This document shows, piece by piece, positions 13,418 through 27,100 of a stretch of 64,000 nucleotides of DNA. The notes below the pieces were generated by a model. The model had not been told where the DNA came from. It did not search any database and saw nothing but the letters and a program-made list of their open reading frames with translations. Origin of the DNA: Scytalidium lignicola (taxonomy: Eukaryota; Ascomycota; Leotiomycetes); the NCBI GenBank assembly GCA_002812745.2, contig NCSJ02000120.1, positions 57,402 to 121,401 on the forward strand, given 5' to 3'. Both the position numbers and the translations under genes were made by a program. How positions within the stretch are numbered: the stretch's first letter is position 1; each line of letters opens with the position of its first letter.

Positions 13418-15885
13418 ATAATTTCATTGTCAAATGTAGTGGTCAATAAGATTAAGTAGTCAGTAAAACTAAGAATTACATTATTTCCTAAAGTTATTAT
13501 AATGTTGGAATTCTCATAATTAAAACCATAAAGTCAACAAGACATAAACAAGTTTACTATTCAGCATTTCTACATCTGAAGGCTATTATCTCAATTGTAA
13601 ACACTGCTTAATACTCTTCTTATAAGCAGACTTTACTATCACATTTATTACTTTGCAATGGATTTTGCCTTTTATACATTAAACAAATACTTGATATCAA
13701 CTAGCCTTAAAGCAAACTTAGATCCTTTATCATATACTAAAATGACATAGATTATACATGCTTTTTACAGATTTGAAATTTACTATAACTTATTTCATAA
13801 CTCTATATATACCTTGTTTAATGTTCAAGAGTAGTAAGATGTCTTTTTTTTCAAACTTTTTNGTTATAAGAGAATAAACAAATAACTTGTATTCATAATT
13901 ACTTCTTCTTAATTGTCTCCTTAAGTATATATGTATTATGAACTGTTACAATTTCTCTTACTAATTATAATAACTTTTAATAATATTACTAAGTATAATA
14001 TTGTATAAAAAGAGTTTTATATTAGATATGAAAATGAAATTAACTCAATGTATATCCAACATCTCTTGTCTCTTAATTTAGCAGAAATCTGTTGAATTAC
14101 ATTAGCAGACATATATAAAGAGAAACATAAAATTTTGTATTCTACATGCTTAAAATCTAATAACAAGTTCCTCTATGAAGACTTGAAAGCAACTAATAAG
14201 CAAAACAATAAGTATTATCTTTATAATTATACTTAAGATGAAGAACTTCTTCATATCAAAACTCTATTTGCTTAGAATATTAACACAAGACCATTTAATG
14301 TATAATATTAAGTATACCAAGAAGAAACATGTATATATTTCTTGTATATTAACTTTCAAAGTAAACTTTGTTAATCAGAATATATTATATAAGATTATAT
14401 TCAGCTTAACAAGTAGAATATCTTATACAAGCCTTAAGATAATTCCTCAACATTAAGTTTTACAAATGCTAAACTGTAATGTATTGTTAAAATTAAAGCT
14501 TTATTTGATTAAAGAGTAAAGATATATATAGCTAAGGATAAAGGCTAGTAGAATTAAGGTGATAAAAGTAAAATTACTTAGCCTAAAAGAAGAGGACTTC
14601 CTTTAAAGGCAGTTAAGCATCCTCTAAGCAAATATAATCAAGGATATAAACGTCATAAAGTTATATTGCTTTATAAGGCTTATGAATTCTTATTATTATT
14701 AAAATATTCTTTTAGAATCAAAGAACTCTGATATAGTAATTTAAGTTATTAATATTAATTTATTACAAATAACCTTTAAGTACTTATGTTTTAAACCTCA
14801 ACTTAATTGTATATTCTTAAAAAAGGTTAAGATATAACTAAAGAGTTTGATTAAACCTGATTAATTAGTTCAACAACTTAATAGTTTAACTGTTATATTT
14901 TGTATATATAAATAAAGCTTAGTATAATCATATTAACTATCCCTAAGCAAGTGAAAGTACCTCTTTACTTCAAACATAAGTTTAAAACACTCCTTCTAAT
15001 AGTAATTACACAAAATTTAAAGCTTAATAACACTTAAAACAAGTATAATGAAAATCACAAAAAAAAACATTTGACTTTAAGTTTCAACCATATGAAAATC
15101 AAGTAATTAATAGTATAAACTACTTTTTAAAGTTGTTAAGACTAAGAAAGAAGTAAGTGTAAAGATGATATAGCTTAACATTTAAATAATGAAATCTAAG
15201 TAAAATATAATACTTTACTTATATAAACTATAAAGCCTTAATCTAATCAATCATGATGTTTATACAATTTATTATGTATATACATATAACAAAATGTATA
15301 ATATTAAGTAGTTTATATACTCTTAATCTCTAATTATACATAGAGTAATAATAAGTTTCTCTTTTATAAATTTACCATTAAGCATTTGTCAAAGGTAATT
15401 CAGAAATAATTCTTCAATTGAACTTCAACTTCAAGGTACATCAAAGGTTCTATATCCTTATCCCTTATACTAAATATAAAGCATATCAGTATTATACCTT
15501 ACTTCATTATATTTAGATAAATCCTTAAAACATTGTAAAAANGCAGAATTATCATAATACTTGATTGATTTTAAGATACTTCTAAGAAACATGAATATCC
15601 TAATAATAAGTAAAAGTAAAGTTGGTAAATTGTTAGTATAAGAAAATAATAAGTAAACTATTACTTATTAAAAANTTGATAATAGTTATAAAGTACTGTT
15701 ATTACTCATTAAACCAAACATTATAAAGAAACTTAATATAATTGTTTAAAGTATAAAACTTTAAGTTAAAAGTACTATTTTCAATAATCAAATTTAGCCT
15801 AATCTTTGTTCTAGTCTACAAAGAATAAAAAGGTTAAAAAANGCAATATGAACAAAAGGAGAAGATGTTTNNTATCTCTTTAATT
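13418..15885 (-). repeat. Right arm of the large inverted repeat
   Basis: Partner of 10655-13118, separated by about 300 bp of unpaired AT-rich DNA (13119-13417). In the plus direction a second frame around 14238-14740, with its TAA/TAG codons read as degraded Gln, gives a protein-like stretch. It includes an AT-hook-like basic segment (PKRRG) near 14590, followed by KAVKHPLSKYNQGYKR. I do not recognise the family. No intact ORF remains. Confidence 0.85.
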
Positions 15886-17369
15886 ANGNTTTAAACAGAT
15901 ATTTATTAATATTCTAATATATATATATATATTTATTTGATTTTATCAAGCTTTTAACGATTAAACTTAATTTTATAATTGTAAACATCTTTAGCAAAAT
16001 AAAAGTAAAACATTTAAGGTTAGCCAGGAATATAATATAACTTATAAAGCTGTTTTTAAATTTAATAAACATTTTAAACTTATATGTATTTTTTTTACTT
16101 TTTTTTCTAATAATCAGTATATAAACAATAAGTATAATTATTATGTTAGTTAACAATTCTTTTAAATATAAGCGTTTAAACTTCAATTCTTTAAAATACA
16201 ACTTTTACTTATTTAACATTAATTTTATTATTTGTCCTTATTATACTTTAATATGTTAATTTATTATAAATGTTCTATATTAAAAGATTTTAGAAAATCG
16301 ATATAAATTATATTTAAATACAATTATTATTACTTTATAAAAGATATAATAAGCATTAACTATTATAAAAGTCTTAATATTATAGTTAAATTGTATATAA
16401 AAAGATTAAATATCAAAAGAATTAATCTAGTTTAAATATTGTTTTAATATACTAATAACAGTTTTATTTGATATTTTAATATATATCTAAAATACAAATC
16501 TTGAATATATGTCGATTTTAGCATATTTTCAATTTTGACAAATCGAAGCTTATAATAACTATTAATTAACTATACAAAATTCAACTTTAATATAATATAT
16601 TTATTATAAGTTGCTTTTATTTACTTGTACTAACATTAAGCTAATTTAAAGTTAACAAAGTAAAGAATAACTACAATTTTGTTTTATGTATAATAGTTAT
16701 TCTTAAGAAAGTTCAAGTATATATATAATATATTAATTTTATAACTTTATAGTATTTTAAGTTTATTAATAAGTAATTCTTTTATATAGTTTTTTAACTT
16801 TTACCNTTTTCTCTACTATAATTAAAGTATATTAACATAACTTTATATTTGTTTGAATATATCAAAGAGAATATTTACTTAAGTTATAACTATTATCCTT
16901 AAAATAATATACTATATCTTTATTATTTAATACAACTTCATGGAAATATATAACAATAAAGGATTGAAGATTATAGTTAGCAAGTAAAACTCTTTTGTAA
17001 ACTTCTTACTAACAAAAATAACATTAAAAAATAATTCTGAAAATTTGAATATTATAAGATATAAAGTTCTTAACGATAAATTTAATTAGAATACTACTGT
17101 TAAACTAGTTTATAATAAATGCTTTATAAAGTTCAAGATTAAATGTTAATAACAGCATTTTATAAGCGAAATTAAAAGTATAGAACATTAAAAGAATAAT
17201 TCAAAAATAACATAATTATAGTAATTGATTTCTTTAATTTGCACAAGTTAAATATGATAATTACAAAAGCATTTGCAAAGTATGTAAGGTAAAGGTAATA
17301 CATGTCCTTATAGCAAAGTTTTAACTGTGCAGATGCCTAAGGCGCTTAACCTCGATAAATCAGTAATGA
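15886..17369. other. AT-rich region without recognisable genes
   Basis: Extremely AT-rich. The longest frame (15914-16201, minus, Ile/Lys/Leu-rich) has the low-complexity composition expected by chance. There is a (TA)n tract at about 15918-15936. No feature is supported. Confidence 0.6.
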
Positions 17370-17373
17370 TTAA

Positions 17374-17855
17374 AAAAGGGGATACTTAAATCCACCCGCA
17401 ACATACCTAAATCCACCCAAAAGCGCCGGTATCGGCTATTGCGCAGACTACATGCCTGCGCGATACACTAAATGCCCTGTATATATAATGACTTTCAGGC
17501 TATAAGTAGCCTACAGTACAGCAGCTTTTAGGTTGCTCACAGCTCATGCAACACTATAATTTAGTGCTCATCAACATTTATTTAATTATCTTGAAACTAA
17601 GAGTTATACAACAAAACAAAAGAGAATTTAAGTATATATTATCAATTAAAATAACTAGAAACTTTTATAAAATATAAATTAATCCTTATTATTGCAGATA
17701 AAACTTCGATATTATCAAATATATATTTGATTGAATTTTGTAATTTTTGCTTAAAAATTAAGTTGAAATGGGGTGCTATTGCCTGAAAAGAAACCGATAC
17801 CGGCGATTTTGGGTGGATTTAGGTATGTTGCGGGTGGATTTAAGTATCCCCTTTT
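17374..17855. mobile_element. 482-bp non-autonomous DNA element with ~62-bp terminal inverted repeats
   Basis: The left end begins AAAAGGGGATACTTAAATCC. The right end is its reverse complement over roughly 62 bp, up to the GCCGGTATCGG motif, with about one mismatch. Both ends are flanked by TTAA (17370-17373 and 17856-17859). Because the termini are A/T-rich, a TA duplication is also possible, so a piggyBac-like (TTAA) or Tc1-like (TA) origin cannot be separated by eye. Within each TIR the short sequence AAATCCACCC occurs twice. The interior has no ORF. The central GC-richer part reads like sequence around 28590-28680. Confidence 0.85.
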
Positions 17856-18007
17856 TTAACTCTTCAAATATTTGTATGATTTTGATCATGAAGATAAAAG
17901 ATATGGTTCTCAAGTATAAAACACTCGACACTTTGTAGTTTCAGATAAACGCACAAATGTTCTGTCGTATGTGGCAAAAGAAATATGCAAAGGTCAACAA
18001 AGCTAAC

Positions 18008-18194
18008 TGTCGGTACACTGCCGATATAACACGTAGTACGTCACTTTATGGGTGATATACTAGTTGTGTTGATGGTTGATTGATTGTAAAGGTGGTGGGG
18101 TGGAGCTGTAGCTTAAGGCTACAGGACCCCACTACCTAATTAGGACTAGTTAGCATGTGACTGATCGCGTCCACACGTGACTAGTCTACCAACA
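18008..18194 (-). repeat. 3' LTR of copia copy 1
   Basis: 187 bp on the plus strand from TGTCGGTACACTGCC to CTACCAACA. It is essentially identical to 23929-24115. On the minus strand this is the downstream LTR. Confidence 0.93.
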
Positions 18195-18315
18195 CTGGAA
18201 CTACTCTGAAAATTGCCAAACTATCGTACAAAACCATAGAGCCGTAAAAAGCTCAAAACCGCTGTTTTCTCCCGATCGCATGCTAATTGCCTATTTGGGA
18301 ATAGCTCCAAATTCC

Positions 18316-21300
18316 TCAAACTTTGCTGCCACTTCCTTCACGTTCTACCCATTCCACCACTTTCAATTGTACCTTATTCGTATCCACCAATTGCTTCAGG
18401 GCGTTCGAAGACTTCTCCTTAGTCATGGAATCGGCCGGGTTTGTGGTTCCCTGTATCCATTTAACCTCTGCAATCTCCCGTCGCTCGTAGGCCTGGCGGA
18501 GGCACATCACGTCAATCATCAAGCGCTTTTCTTGTGTAGTTCCCAGCTTGACAAGACAATCGTAAAGTGATTTCGAATCTGTGCAAAGTACCAGTGGGAG
18601 GCTAATCTTCAAGGCCTTGTCGATGGTAGATTTGATGGAGGCTCCCATATCGAACCCATGAGCCATTCCATAGAGCTCAGAAGTTAAAACACTCCAGGTA
18701 ACCCTTTTACACTTAATCGAGGACCAATGCAATATATTTGCGTTTCCCTCTCCATCTGCCAAAGCCAAAACATAACCAATCTGCGAAGACAAGTCCTTGT
18801 TGTTTGCAAAAGAAGCATCTGTGAATACCAATAGTTGTAAAGTGTTTTTGTCCAACTTGACAAAGCGTAAACCCCTAACAACATTCTCGATTTGCCACTG
18901 TAATCGTTTATTCAGAGCCTTGACGTCCTTTTCGTCTGGATTTACAGCTTAGGCTGCAACTAACAGGTCAAATGTGGCTTCTGGCTAACAAACAAACGTG
19001 ATATATGCTCCCCTTGCGCGTTAAACAACATATTGCTCTTTGGTAAAGAGGTTTTAATGTACAATTCCACGAGAACTTGTTGTATTCGTCGATTTATTGC
19101 TCATAAGCTTCAGGTTACCACACTAGCATTCCTGAGTAAGGGTGATTTCGTTATCTTGTAGTTGAATAACACCACCGTTGAATTTGAGGCTCTTTTCAGA
19201 AGTCAAAAGCTCTCATTCCTTAGCTAGAAACTTAGCCTTTTGAAGCTGTACTTACTCTTATTGTGCAAACTCAGAGTCTCCAACAAACAGTGTATCGTCG
19301 GTTTGAAGGCCAACAAGGCCAAATAGGTTGTTGCTGTACAAAAGGCATAAGTCATAAGTAGATTACTCTATTGAAAGCTCCTTAACATGATATAAGTGAT
19401 AAGTCTTGAACCAGTAGTTCCCAGCTTCAAGGACTCCATATAAAGGCTTAATAACCCTCAAAATTGAGTCTTCCTGAAGGCATAATTATTAAGCAAGTTC
19501 AATAGGTAGTCGTATGTAAAAATCATGGTTTAACAAGGTTGTTAATTGTACATAAGCCTGAGAAATGTCCTGTGAGTACAAATCTGTAGTTTCACTCTCC
19601 ATAGCCACAATACAAAGAACGATTCTCTGGCTGACACGTTGAATGGTTGGAGATTAAGTCAAAACCAGTTCCTTTCCTTCATCATTATATGCCTGTACTA
19701 CAAGCCTTGATTTCTCAAAAGCTTTCTCCGTCCCTTTATTCTTGATCTCGTCCACAAATCTCACGTTGAAAATGCATACCCCTTCAGGCATGTCTGTCAC
19801 CAAAGCAATCTCGAAGACTCCTTTCTCCAATAACCCTGATATTTCAGCTTGTTGAGAAGCCGTATATTGATGTTCGTCTTGTGTGAATACAGTAGTATCA
19901 TCTTGTATGAACACAATGATATTAGCTAGGTTCATATCAATAAGGTACTTACATAGTCTTCCCCTTCCACGTTTGACAAGCTGTACAAGCTGTATAAGCT
20001 GTGTTGGTAGCAGTACAGTAATTGTAAGGTCGTTTCCCTCGGAGTTCTCCTCTTCTTCAACATCTTCGGTATCAACCTCTGGTAACTCAATATCGTTCAG
20101 TTCTGTCGTTGGTATAAGGTAAGGCTTCACAAAGGTTGATCAGAACATTGTGTTGCCACAAGGTAGTACTAATACACAAAATTCACCGTCCATACTAACA
20201 AGCTTGTACAATCCCTCCCAACTCCCATTCTGGCTGGTATTACCTTCCCTCCACACGAGGACCTGTAAATTCAGTGGTAGGTCATGAATACCGTCCACAT
20301 TTAGGCCATTTCACATGTTAAGAGCATCCTGAACCTAACGTTTTGCCCTCAATTTGTATATCTCCTCCATTGCCTTTTTAATTGCAACTGCCCTTTGAGC
20401 AACTGTTAGGGAAGGAACGTCAAATTCAGACATTCAAGGGTAAGCACCATACACTAAAAGTGTAAGAACAAAGCCGTCTGGACCTACCAAATCGTTGACA
20501 GCTTTAAAAGCCATCTGTAAGGCCATCTCCTTGTCAATATCGCGGATTTCTGTGATAATGATTTGGTAGGCACGTCGTACAAGGCCATGATACCTTTCAA
20601 CGGTTCCAATAAAGTTATAGGCTTCCACTGGGACAGCCTTCAAAGTGATTCCCATAGTATTAACATATTGCTGAAATTCTTTACTCACAAAGTTCTTTCT
20701 AACGTCAATAGTAATCTGGTCAGGAGAGCCTAAATAAGTATCAATCCAACACATTCAGAGTACATCCCAAGTGTGTTTAGCACTAATGTTCTGGAGCCAT
20801 CTGCCGGCCTGGTATCAAGTACCCTCATCGACGACATGAAGAACTAGCTTTCCGGAGATATAAAAGATGTCTACAATAATAGAATAATTAAAGCTGACAT
20901 CGTCTTTAAGGCTGAATCTGAAGCGTCCTGGCGACTTGCCATAGCATTGACAGTGAACACAATACTTAGTCAAGTACTCCAAGGCTTGTTTGTCAATATC
21001 ATGACCAGCTCAGTCCAATATCTTCTGAAGCCTACTTACTGATGGGTGGCCAAAACGCCAGTGTAAGCATTACAATTCGACGTTAGTCAAGAAACAAAGG
21101 TTCTGATCGAAAGATTCGACAACTAACACTTGTAGAGGAATCTTCCACAGCATAAAAGGATGACTAAATCAGCGTACAATTAGTATTTCACCTTGTGGTG
21201 TAACCAGGTTGTTTGTAAGATTGTTAAGGTATATACCTAAATGGTCTATATCGGTTATACTAAGTAAAAAAGGTATATCTGCTTGGACAATGTGGAACTT

Positions 21301-23726
21301 TATTTGACTGATAAATGTAGTTACCATTATAAAGCTTATCAAGGAAGTAAATCCTATGCCAAACTGTACAATTACTGTACCTTGTGTAACACTGTTGAGT
21401 ATGATACTTTCGTCTACTCGTTATAAGGCTTGAAATTGGCTATAGCCGGTTGTAGAGTATTTAGAGGCTCCTGTATCAATCATGATTTTATAAAACTGTC
21501 TGGAATTGTATCTTGTCATGCTGGCCATATTGTACACACTTGTAATCGCTTCAGTAGGTGTAGGTGTAAGTGTTTCAACGATTAGAGTAAGCACTTCAGT
21601 GGTGAGTTGGTACACAAAAGCCTAGTTTACGAGTTCTATGACAGTAAAGGTTGCTGATTCAACTAAAAGATCACCGAATGAAGTAGTAAAAGCTGTAAAG
21701 ACATCTGTAAGGACATCATCATCTTGTTCAGGCTCAGTATTGTTGTCGTCCACCAAAAGGACTTCGAAAGTAGTCTCCAGCTCTTCCTCTAAATCATCAC
21801 CTTCATAATCAACAATATACTGCTTAAAACATTCCTCAAAACGTCTGTCAAAGTCACAAACTTTGGTGTTGAATCAGCCTATATTCTTAGCCTTGAATCT
21901 AGCCTTCTCCTCATCTTGCTCCTCCTGTAAATGCTTCCATAAGCGGCAACCTTCCTTCTTACATATAAAACACCTGTTTCGTCGGTAGAATGTAAGTATA
22001 TTCACAGTATATCATCCAAGATTTCAATTTAGAAGGTTTCTGCGTCCACAACTAGCTGAATTCTTGCTGAGGTAACAACAGTTTGTAAAGAAAGTCTCAT
22101 TCTGCTCTTATTCCTTCTCGTACATAATAATCGAAGATTGGAGTTTATTGATGAACTGTCCTAAGTCTGAAGGTAAGTCTGCCACTGCGTACCTACACAC
22201 AGGTAATCCTTGACAGGCTGTAACTATCTTGTCATGAAGAAATTCAGCATTCCTCAAAGCTGGATGAAGGCCATACTGTAATTCCCAGAGTTCGTTGATA
22301 AGTAATTGTACATGCTCTTAAGTTGTTTTCCTATGGTTCTTAAGTACAATCAAAGTAAGAGTAATGCTGTTCCATTTGCCCAGATTTCGACGATGATAGC
22401 TAAGCCCTTCAAAGAAGTTGCAAAGGTTAGTGTATACTTCTCCAAAAGTGCGTTTTGACAGTTAGTTGTTATAAAAGTGATTTTGGGCTAACCCCTTCAA
22501 CATTGTAGGGAATGCTTTCATAAGGCTTGTTTCCGGTAGTTCTACCCTCTCACAGATATCCTTGAAGATAGTCAACTTAAGGTCAAAGCTGCCATTAGTT
22601 CCATTATACTTCTATTCCTCAGTCAAGATCTTTAAGATCTCAGAAATATATCTGTTGACCCTGCGTAATGAAGAGTCAAGGTCATTCTGTACTTACTCGT
22701 CTGGTTGTCCATAGTATTGTTCTTACAGTTGTCCTTCAGTTCTAAACGTTGGTTGTTCATTATTCTGCTGAGCTATAAAAGGAGTAGGTTGTCAGTTTTC
22801 ATAAAATGGAGTAGGGCGTGAAGTCACATAAAGACTAGGTTACAAGGTTGTAAGGTTTGTTCTTAGTCCAATAACTGTAAAAGTAATAAGCTCTTTTCGA
22901 AGATCTTGAATAGCTTTGTTAAGGTCTTCTTCAGTCCATACATGTTGTTCCTCCTCCTTAAGTACATCATATAACGTTTGTGCAATCGACTTATTCTTGT
23001 TGTTGACTGCTACACGGACACCACCACAGCGAAGGCATGTACATAAGATCTGCAATTCCTTATGAGGAATTGTGTGAAAGCTGTTTACTGTGAAGTGTTC
23101 GAAATCCTCCTGGAATAAGTCCTAAAGGTTAGAATCGCTAGTTCTGTCAGATCTATATTCGTAGGCCTTAGTAGTTAAGAATTCTTCCAAGCCTTCTGAC
23201 GATGCACTTTCGACATATATTCCATACTTCTATCTCTTTATCTTTTCCTTCCATCCCTCTTGTTCTTCTACACTCGACATCCCTGTATACAAGTACTAAC
23301 CTCAAGGTGCATAGGTAGCTTGGATACTGGAACTGGTTACGCTTTAGCACGAAGAATATTTACCCGCAGGCAGTAGACTCCGAAGCCTAGAGGCTTTTCA
23401 GTTGTATCTAAAGGCACCCGTAACTTCTTAACAAGTCTTCCTGGGTATAGTTTTCCTCAAGTATTCCCTTATATGTATGTATGTCATGTAAGAGCTCGAT
23501 AGGTATGGTTCGAAAGTGAGGTATGAGGTCGGGTAAGGTTTAGGCTACAGCCACAAGCCGTGAAAGTCGTGAAAAGAGTATAGTGATCTCTAGGGTCGTA
23601 AGAGCGTCGTAAAGAGTGGTATTCGTTATAAGGAGTATATCGTGAAGGAGTGTATTCGAATGAAAGTGAGGGGTCGTAAAAGAGTGTTTTCGAAAGGTCA
23701 AAAGGCTGACCACTTAGATTTGGCAA
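18316..23726 (-). pseudogene. Broken copia gag-pol polyprotein
   Basis: Open segments on the minus strand carry diagnostic motifs. Protease: IDTGAS in 21421-21615. Integrase core: 20434-20754, with the GTVERYHG segment typical of copia integrase. Acidic linker plus start of reverse transcriptase: 19654-20130. RNase H: 18316-18855, with VFTDASFANN, a TDSKSLYD segment and NPADSMTK near the end. Gag-like segments lie at 22840-23726. The segments are separated by in-frame stops, most of them TAA/TAG where Gln is expected, as after a light round of RIP. The element is therefore not autonomous as read, although its LTRs are almost identical. Confidence 0.85.
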
Positions 23727-23928
23727 GAAACAGTATATTTCTTTCGAAATACAGTGCTTCCCCCCTTCGACTGGAGACCTATAGGTTCTGAGCAGGAGAA
23801 GAGCTTCCTAGGAAGGATACTCCGTAAACAGACGCGAATAAGCCTCGAAACCTTGACAACGAGACGGGCCACCGGATCGCCACAAAACGAGGTCGTAGTT
23901 TCCTGATCTGTATGTACAAACTGATCAG

Positions 23929-24115
23929 TGTCGGTACACTGCCGATATAACACGTAGTACGTCACTTTATGGGTGATATACTAGTTGTGTTGATGGTTGA
24001 TTGATTGTAAAGGTGGTGGGGTGGAGCTGTAGCTTAAGGCTACAGGACCCCACTACCTAATTGGGACTAGTTAGCATGTGACTGATCGCGTCCACACGTG
24101 ACTAGTCTACCAACA
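23929..24115 (-). repeat. 5' LTR of copia copy 1
   Basis: 187 bp, near-identical to 18008-18194. It is the upstream LTR in the minus-strand element and is followed outward by the CTAAC duplication. Confidence 0.93.
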
Positions 24116-24120
24116 CTAAC

Positions 24121-27100
24121 AAAAAGCGAGGAAGATTACAAGATATGTTAAAAATATTGAAGCCTTGAGAACTGGTGTAAGAAAAAGAGAGTCAATAGGA
24201 GGAACGAGGTGAATTTAAGTTAGAGCAGCGAGGTAGTATCAGTCTCAAGAGATAGAGCCATTGCAAGCAGGCCATCATGCCTTGAGCTAAATCTTACTGC
24301 AGTTTCTTACTGCAGTTTCATGTATGCACTCAAATTAAATGTTGCTGTCGAAGTCACCCAGCGGTTAACTATCCCCTTCAGGCTCTTGCTAATAATAAGT
24401 TGAACATCTCGTTCAATTTCACTCTTGACCTTGATGGCAGCGTGGGAACAATTATGCAGTTGAAGATAGGTCGTCTTAGGCTTTCGGTGGCTTACGAGTC
24501 GCTCCACACTCTCCGAGGTTATCTAATCGACGATCGAGATAACATAAATGAAGGCATCTTAAAGGCCCACATGGAGAGCAAGTTTGTGGGACTTCACCTC
24601 TACCAGAGACCAGCTAGGAAGAGGAAGGCGTTTCATATGCAAAACATTTTTTGAGCTCCAATTGCTCAAAGAAGAAGTCCATTGTTAACAATACCCCTTT
24701 AGTGGTAGCGCTCTGCGCCCCTATTCCCTACAAAGATTTGTAATATGAACTAAAAGCAGGAAGTCCTCAGTCTTTAGAGGTTATACCAATCATTTGCGTG
24801 AAAGATACTAAGCATAATATAAATCATTAGCAGCCTAGAATTTAGTGGTAGCGCTAAGCATTCTAAGAGTTCTACTGTGTTGCATTTCCTTGTGTGAGTG
24901 TATGCTTTTTATTAAGTTCTCGAAAACTAGCTATTCTTTGAATACTCCGTATCCTCTGCGTATGAACTGGAAGATTCTGCAAAGGCAGAAAAATATTTGG
25001 ATGTATTCTGAGACTAGAATACCACAAATAACGCTGAGCAGGGGATTAACCTCACGATAAGTCTCGTCTCAGTCTAGTCATAGCGGTCATTTTAAGTAAT
25101 TCCTTCAGCTGACTTCCTTAACACGGTAAAAATATCAACATTGAATTTATGAGTAGATAGCTCCATGAAATACCAACCATTATCTTCATCCTTTCCCACC
25201 CGTGAAACTGGGCCAGCTGATTCCCTCCCTTTCCTTCCAAGAGAAGTAAGTATCTAATCAATGTCTACTCATTACGAAAACCTGTAAAAAGCACTATCTA
25301 GCTCAGTGAGAAAGATAGGATCTAGGCTGTATAATGAGATAAGTTCTTTGTTATAGTCAAGAAACTCAATTTCGTAATTTGCAAGCACCGCTGTTAGATT
25401 CAGTCGTCTGTGGATTATCACAGGGATAGCAGTGCCAGCGCCAGATCACACCAGTGCCACTTTTGGTTACCAGGGACGGGTAAATGGTGATAAAGTGCCC
25501 AACTGCGGGGAAGAACTGTATGCTGGTGATATGGAAAGAGACTACTGAAATAGAGAAATAAGTTTCTATATATGTATCTAAGTAGATAAGAGAGTAAGTG
25601 TATGGCTGATGAAAATTGGTAGTTGCCTCTAGAGGCTCACTTTGTGATCCTAAGACCTCATAAACTAGGAAGTTATATTGCTTTGTATGTTTCGTGGTAT
25701 CAATAAGGCTGACAGGTAAGTCATCAGGGCCCAAACAAGCCGGTATATTGATCACAGGTTTCCTTGCTTAACCCCTCTCGCTGTTCCGTTGAAACTTATT
25801 GCTAGAAGGATTGTGGTATGTTTTAATGCAGCGCGGCTTGTATTTGAGTTGGAACTGAATTAAGTAGTCTGGAGTTTTGAATGCGATTAGTATGTCGCCA
25901 CAAAACAAGCCCAAAGAGACCTCATCCAACTTTGATTGCAGTCGATGATATCTGTGGCAACTATCCTGCTAAACTGTTTCGTTCATAGAAAACTGCTAGA
26001 CACTACTGCAGATCTGGTAAACGCAGGCAAAATTGATGATAGTGACTATATTAAGGATTCTAGAATCGAGTATACAAGCTTCTCGGCCGCTTAGAAACTA
26101 TACCAGCCTTGTAGAAAGATTTGCAAAGGTCGGAATTTTTATATGTACATCAAGGGATAGCCAATACTAGTACCTTTTATTTTAAGGCACGTTTGATTTG
26201 GGAGAACAGCCGCAGCGCAGGATTACCGATTACCCGCAACTTTATGTGGGTCGAGACGTGCAAAAGAAATCCTAAATGAGGATTTTAAGCTAGGCTGGTG
26301 ATAAGACAAGTTCTATGGTCTAGATCCAGTGAGACATTTTATCAATGATTATATTTTGACCTAATCCCCTGATCCAGCGTCATTCCTCGTTAGATCTTGC
26401 TTGTACTGTACAACTCCTTGGCGGGCGACAACACAATGCACTCGGGTTTTCCGGTAGTTATGGAGCAATTTGCGAGGATTTACAGTACGGATTAATTTAA
26501 AGAAGCAATTGACCTCACCCTATGAGTTCGGACAGAAAGAGAGAAGTGCCAAGATGTCGTGGGGCTGCGGAAACATATGCCTGGACTTGAGGGGTACACG
26601 TAATACCGAAGAACACGGAAGCGGTAAGACAGCACAAATCTGCAACTAGATAACAAATAGATTAAGATGACGAGTTCGTTTCTCGCAGTTAAGGTTCTGC
26701 TGTACGCACGACAAGAAAATAAAGTCGTCTGATTATCTTATTAAAACACACAAGTTCGAGACCTGCTGCTTTGTAACCTCCTGAAGGGTATAGGGACGTG
26801 CAAAGCTTAAGATTTATATACAAAGTACTATTTAAAAGAGAATCAAAAACCAAAAGAGGCAAATGACTTTTCTTATAGACAATTCCAGGTCCCTGATCCT
26901 GTAGTGTTGTAGTACCTTTGAATACTTAAGAAAGTATTTCTAGCATGAACGTGCTATAAAATTAGTTAACTATAAACCTCTTGCAGCCAGTTGGGTGACC
27001 ATCAGATATTTTGTATATATCGAAAGAAAACGCGATATGAAAGGGGAATATCGATATTGTAAGGGAAAATCTCTTCGTAGCACACGTCAGAGTAAAAAAA

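Larger units (their letters stand above)
18008..24115 (-). mobile_element. Ty1/copia retrotransposon, complete with LTRs and target-site duplication (copy 1)
   Basis: 6108 bp with 187-bp LTRs at both ends and the 5-bp target duplication CTAAC (18003-18007 and 24116-24120). The LTRs differ at a single site that I found (aattaggac against aattgggac), which points to a recent insertion or later homogenisation. On the minus strand the copia order is readable: gag (about 22840-23726), protease, integrase, reverse transcriptase, RNase H. The element belongs to the same family as the 3828-9937 copy but keeps far more GC and far longer open segments. Confidence 0.93.

Noticed and set aside
15914..16201. 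95-codon Ile/Lys-rich minus-strand ORF
   Set aside because: Composition is what AT-rich random DNA gives; no family resemblance.
18280..18570. Plus-strand 96-codon frame in copia copy 1
   Set aside because: Antisense to the RNase H segment, which carries the copia motifs.
24700..24860. Direct repeat TTTAGTGGTAGCGCT about 140 bp apart
   Set aside because: Only about 15 bp long, with no further similarity around it; too little to call an element.
25366..25755. 129-codon minus-strand ORF
   Set aside because: No recognisable motif, signal peptide, membrane segment or conserved-looking composition, and no adjoining exon; could easily be a chance frame.
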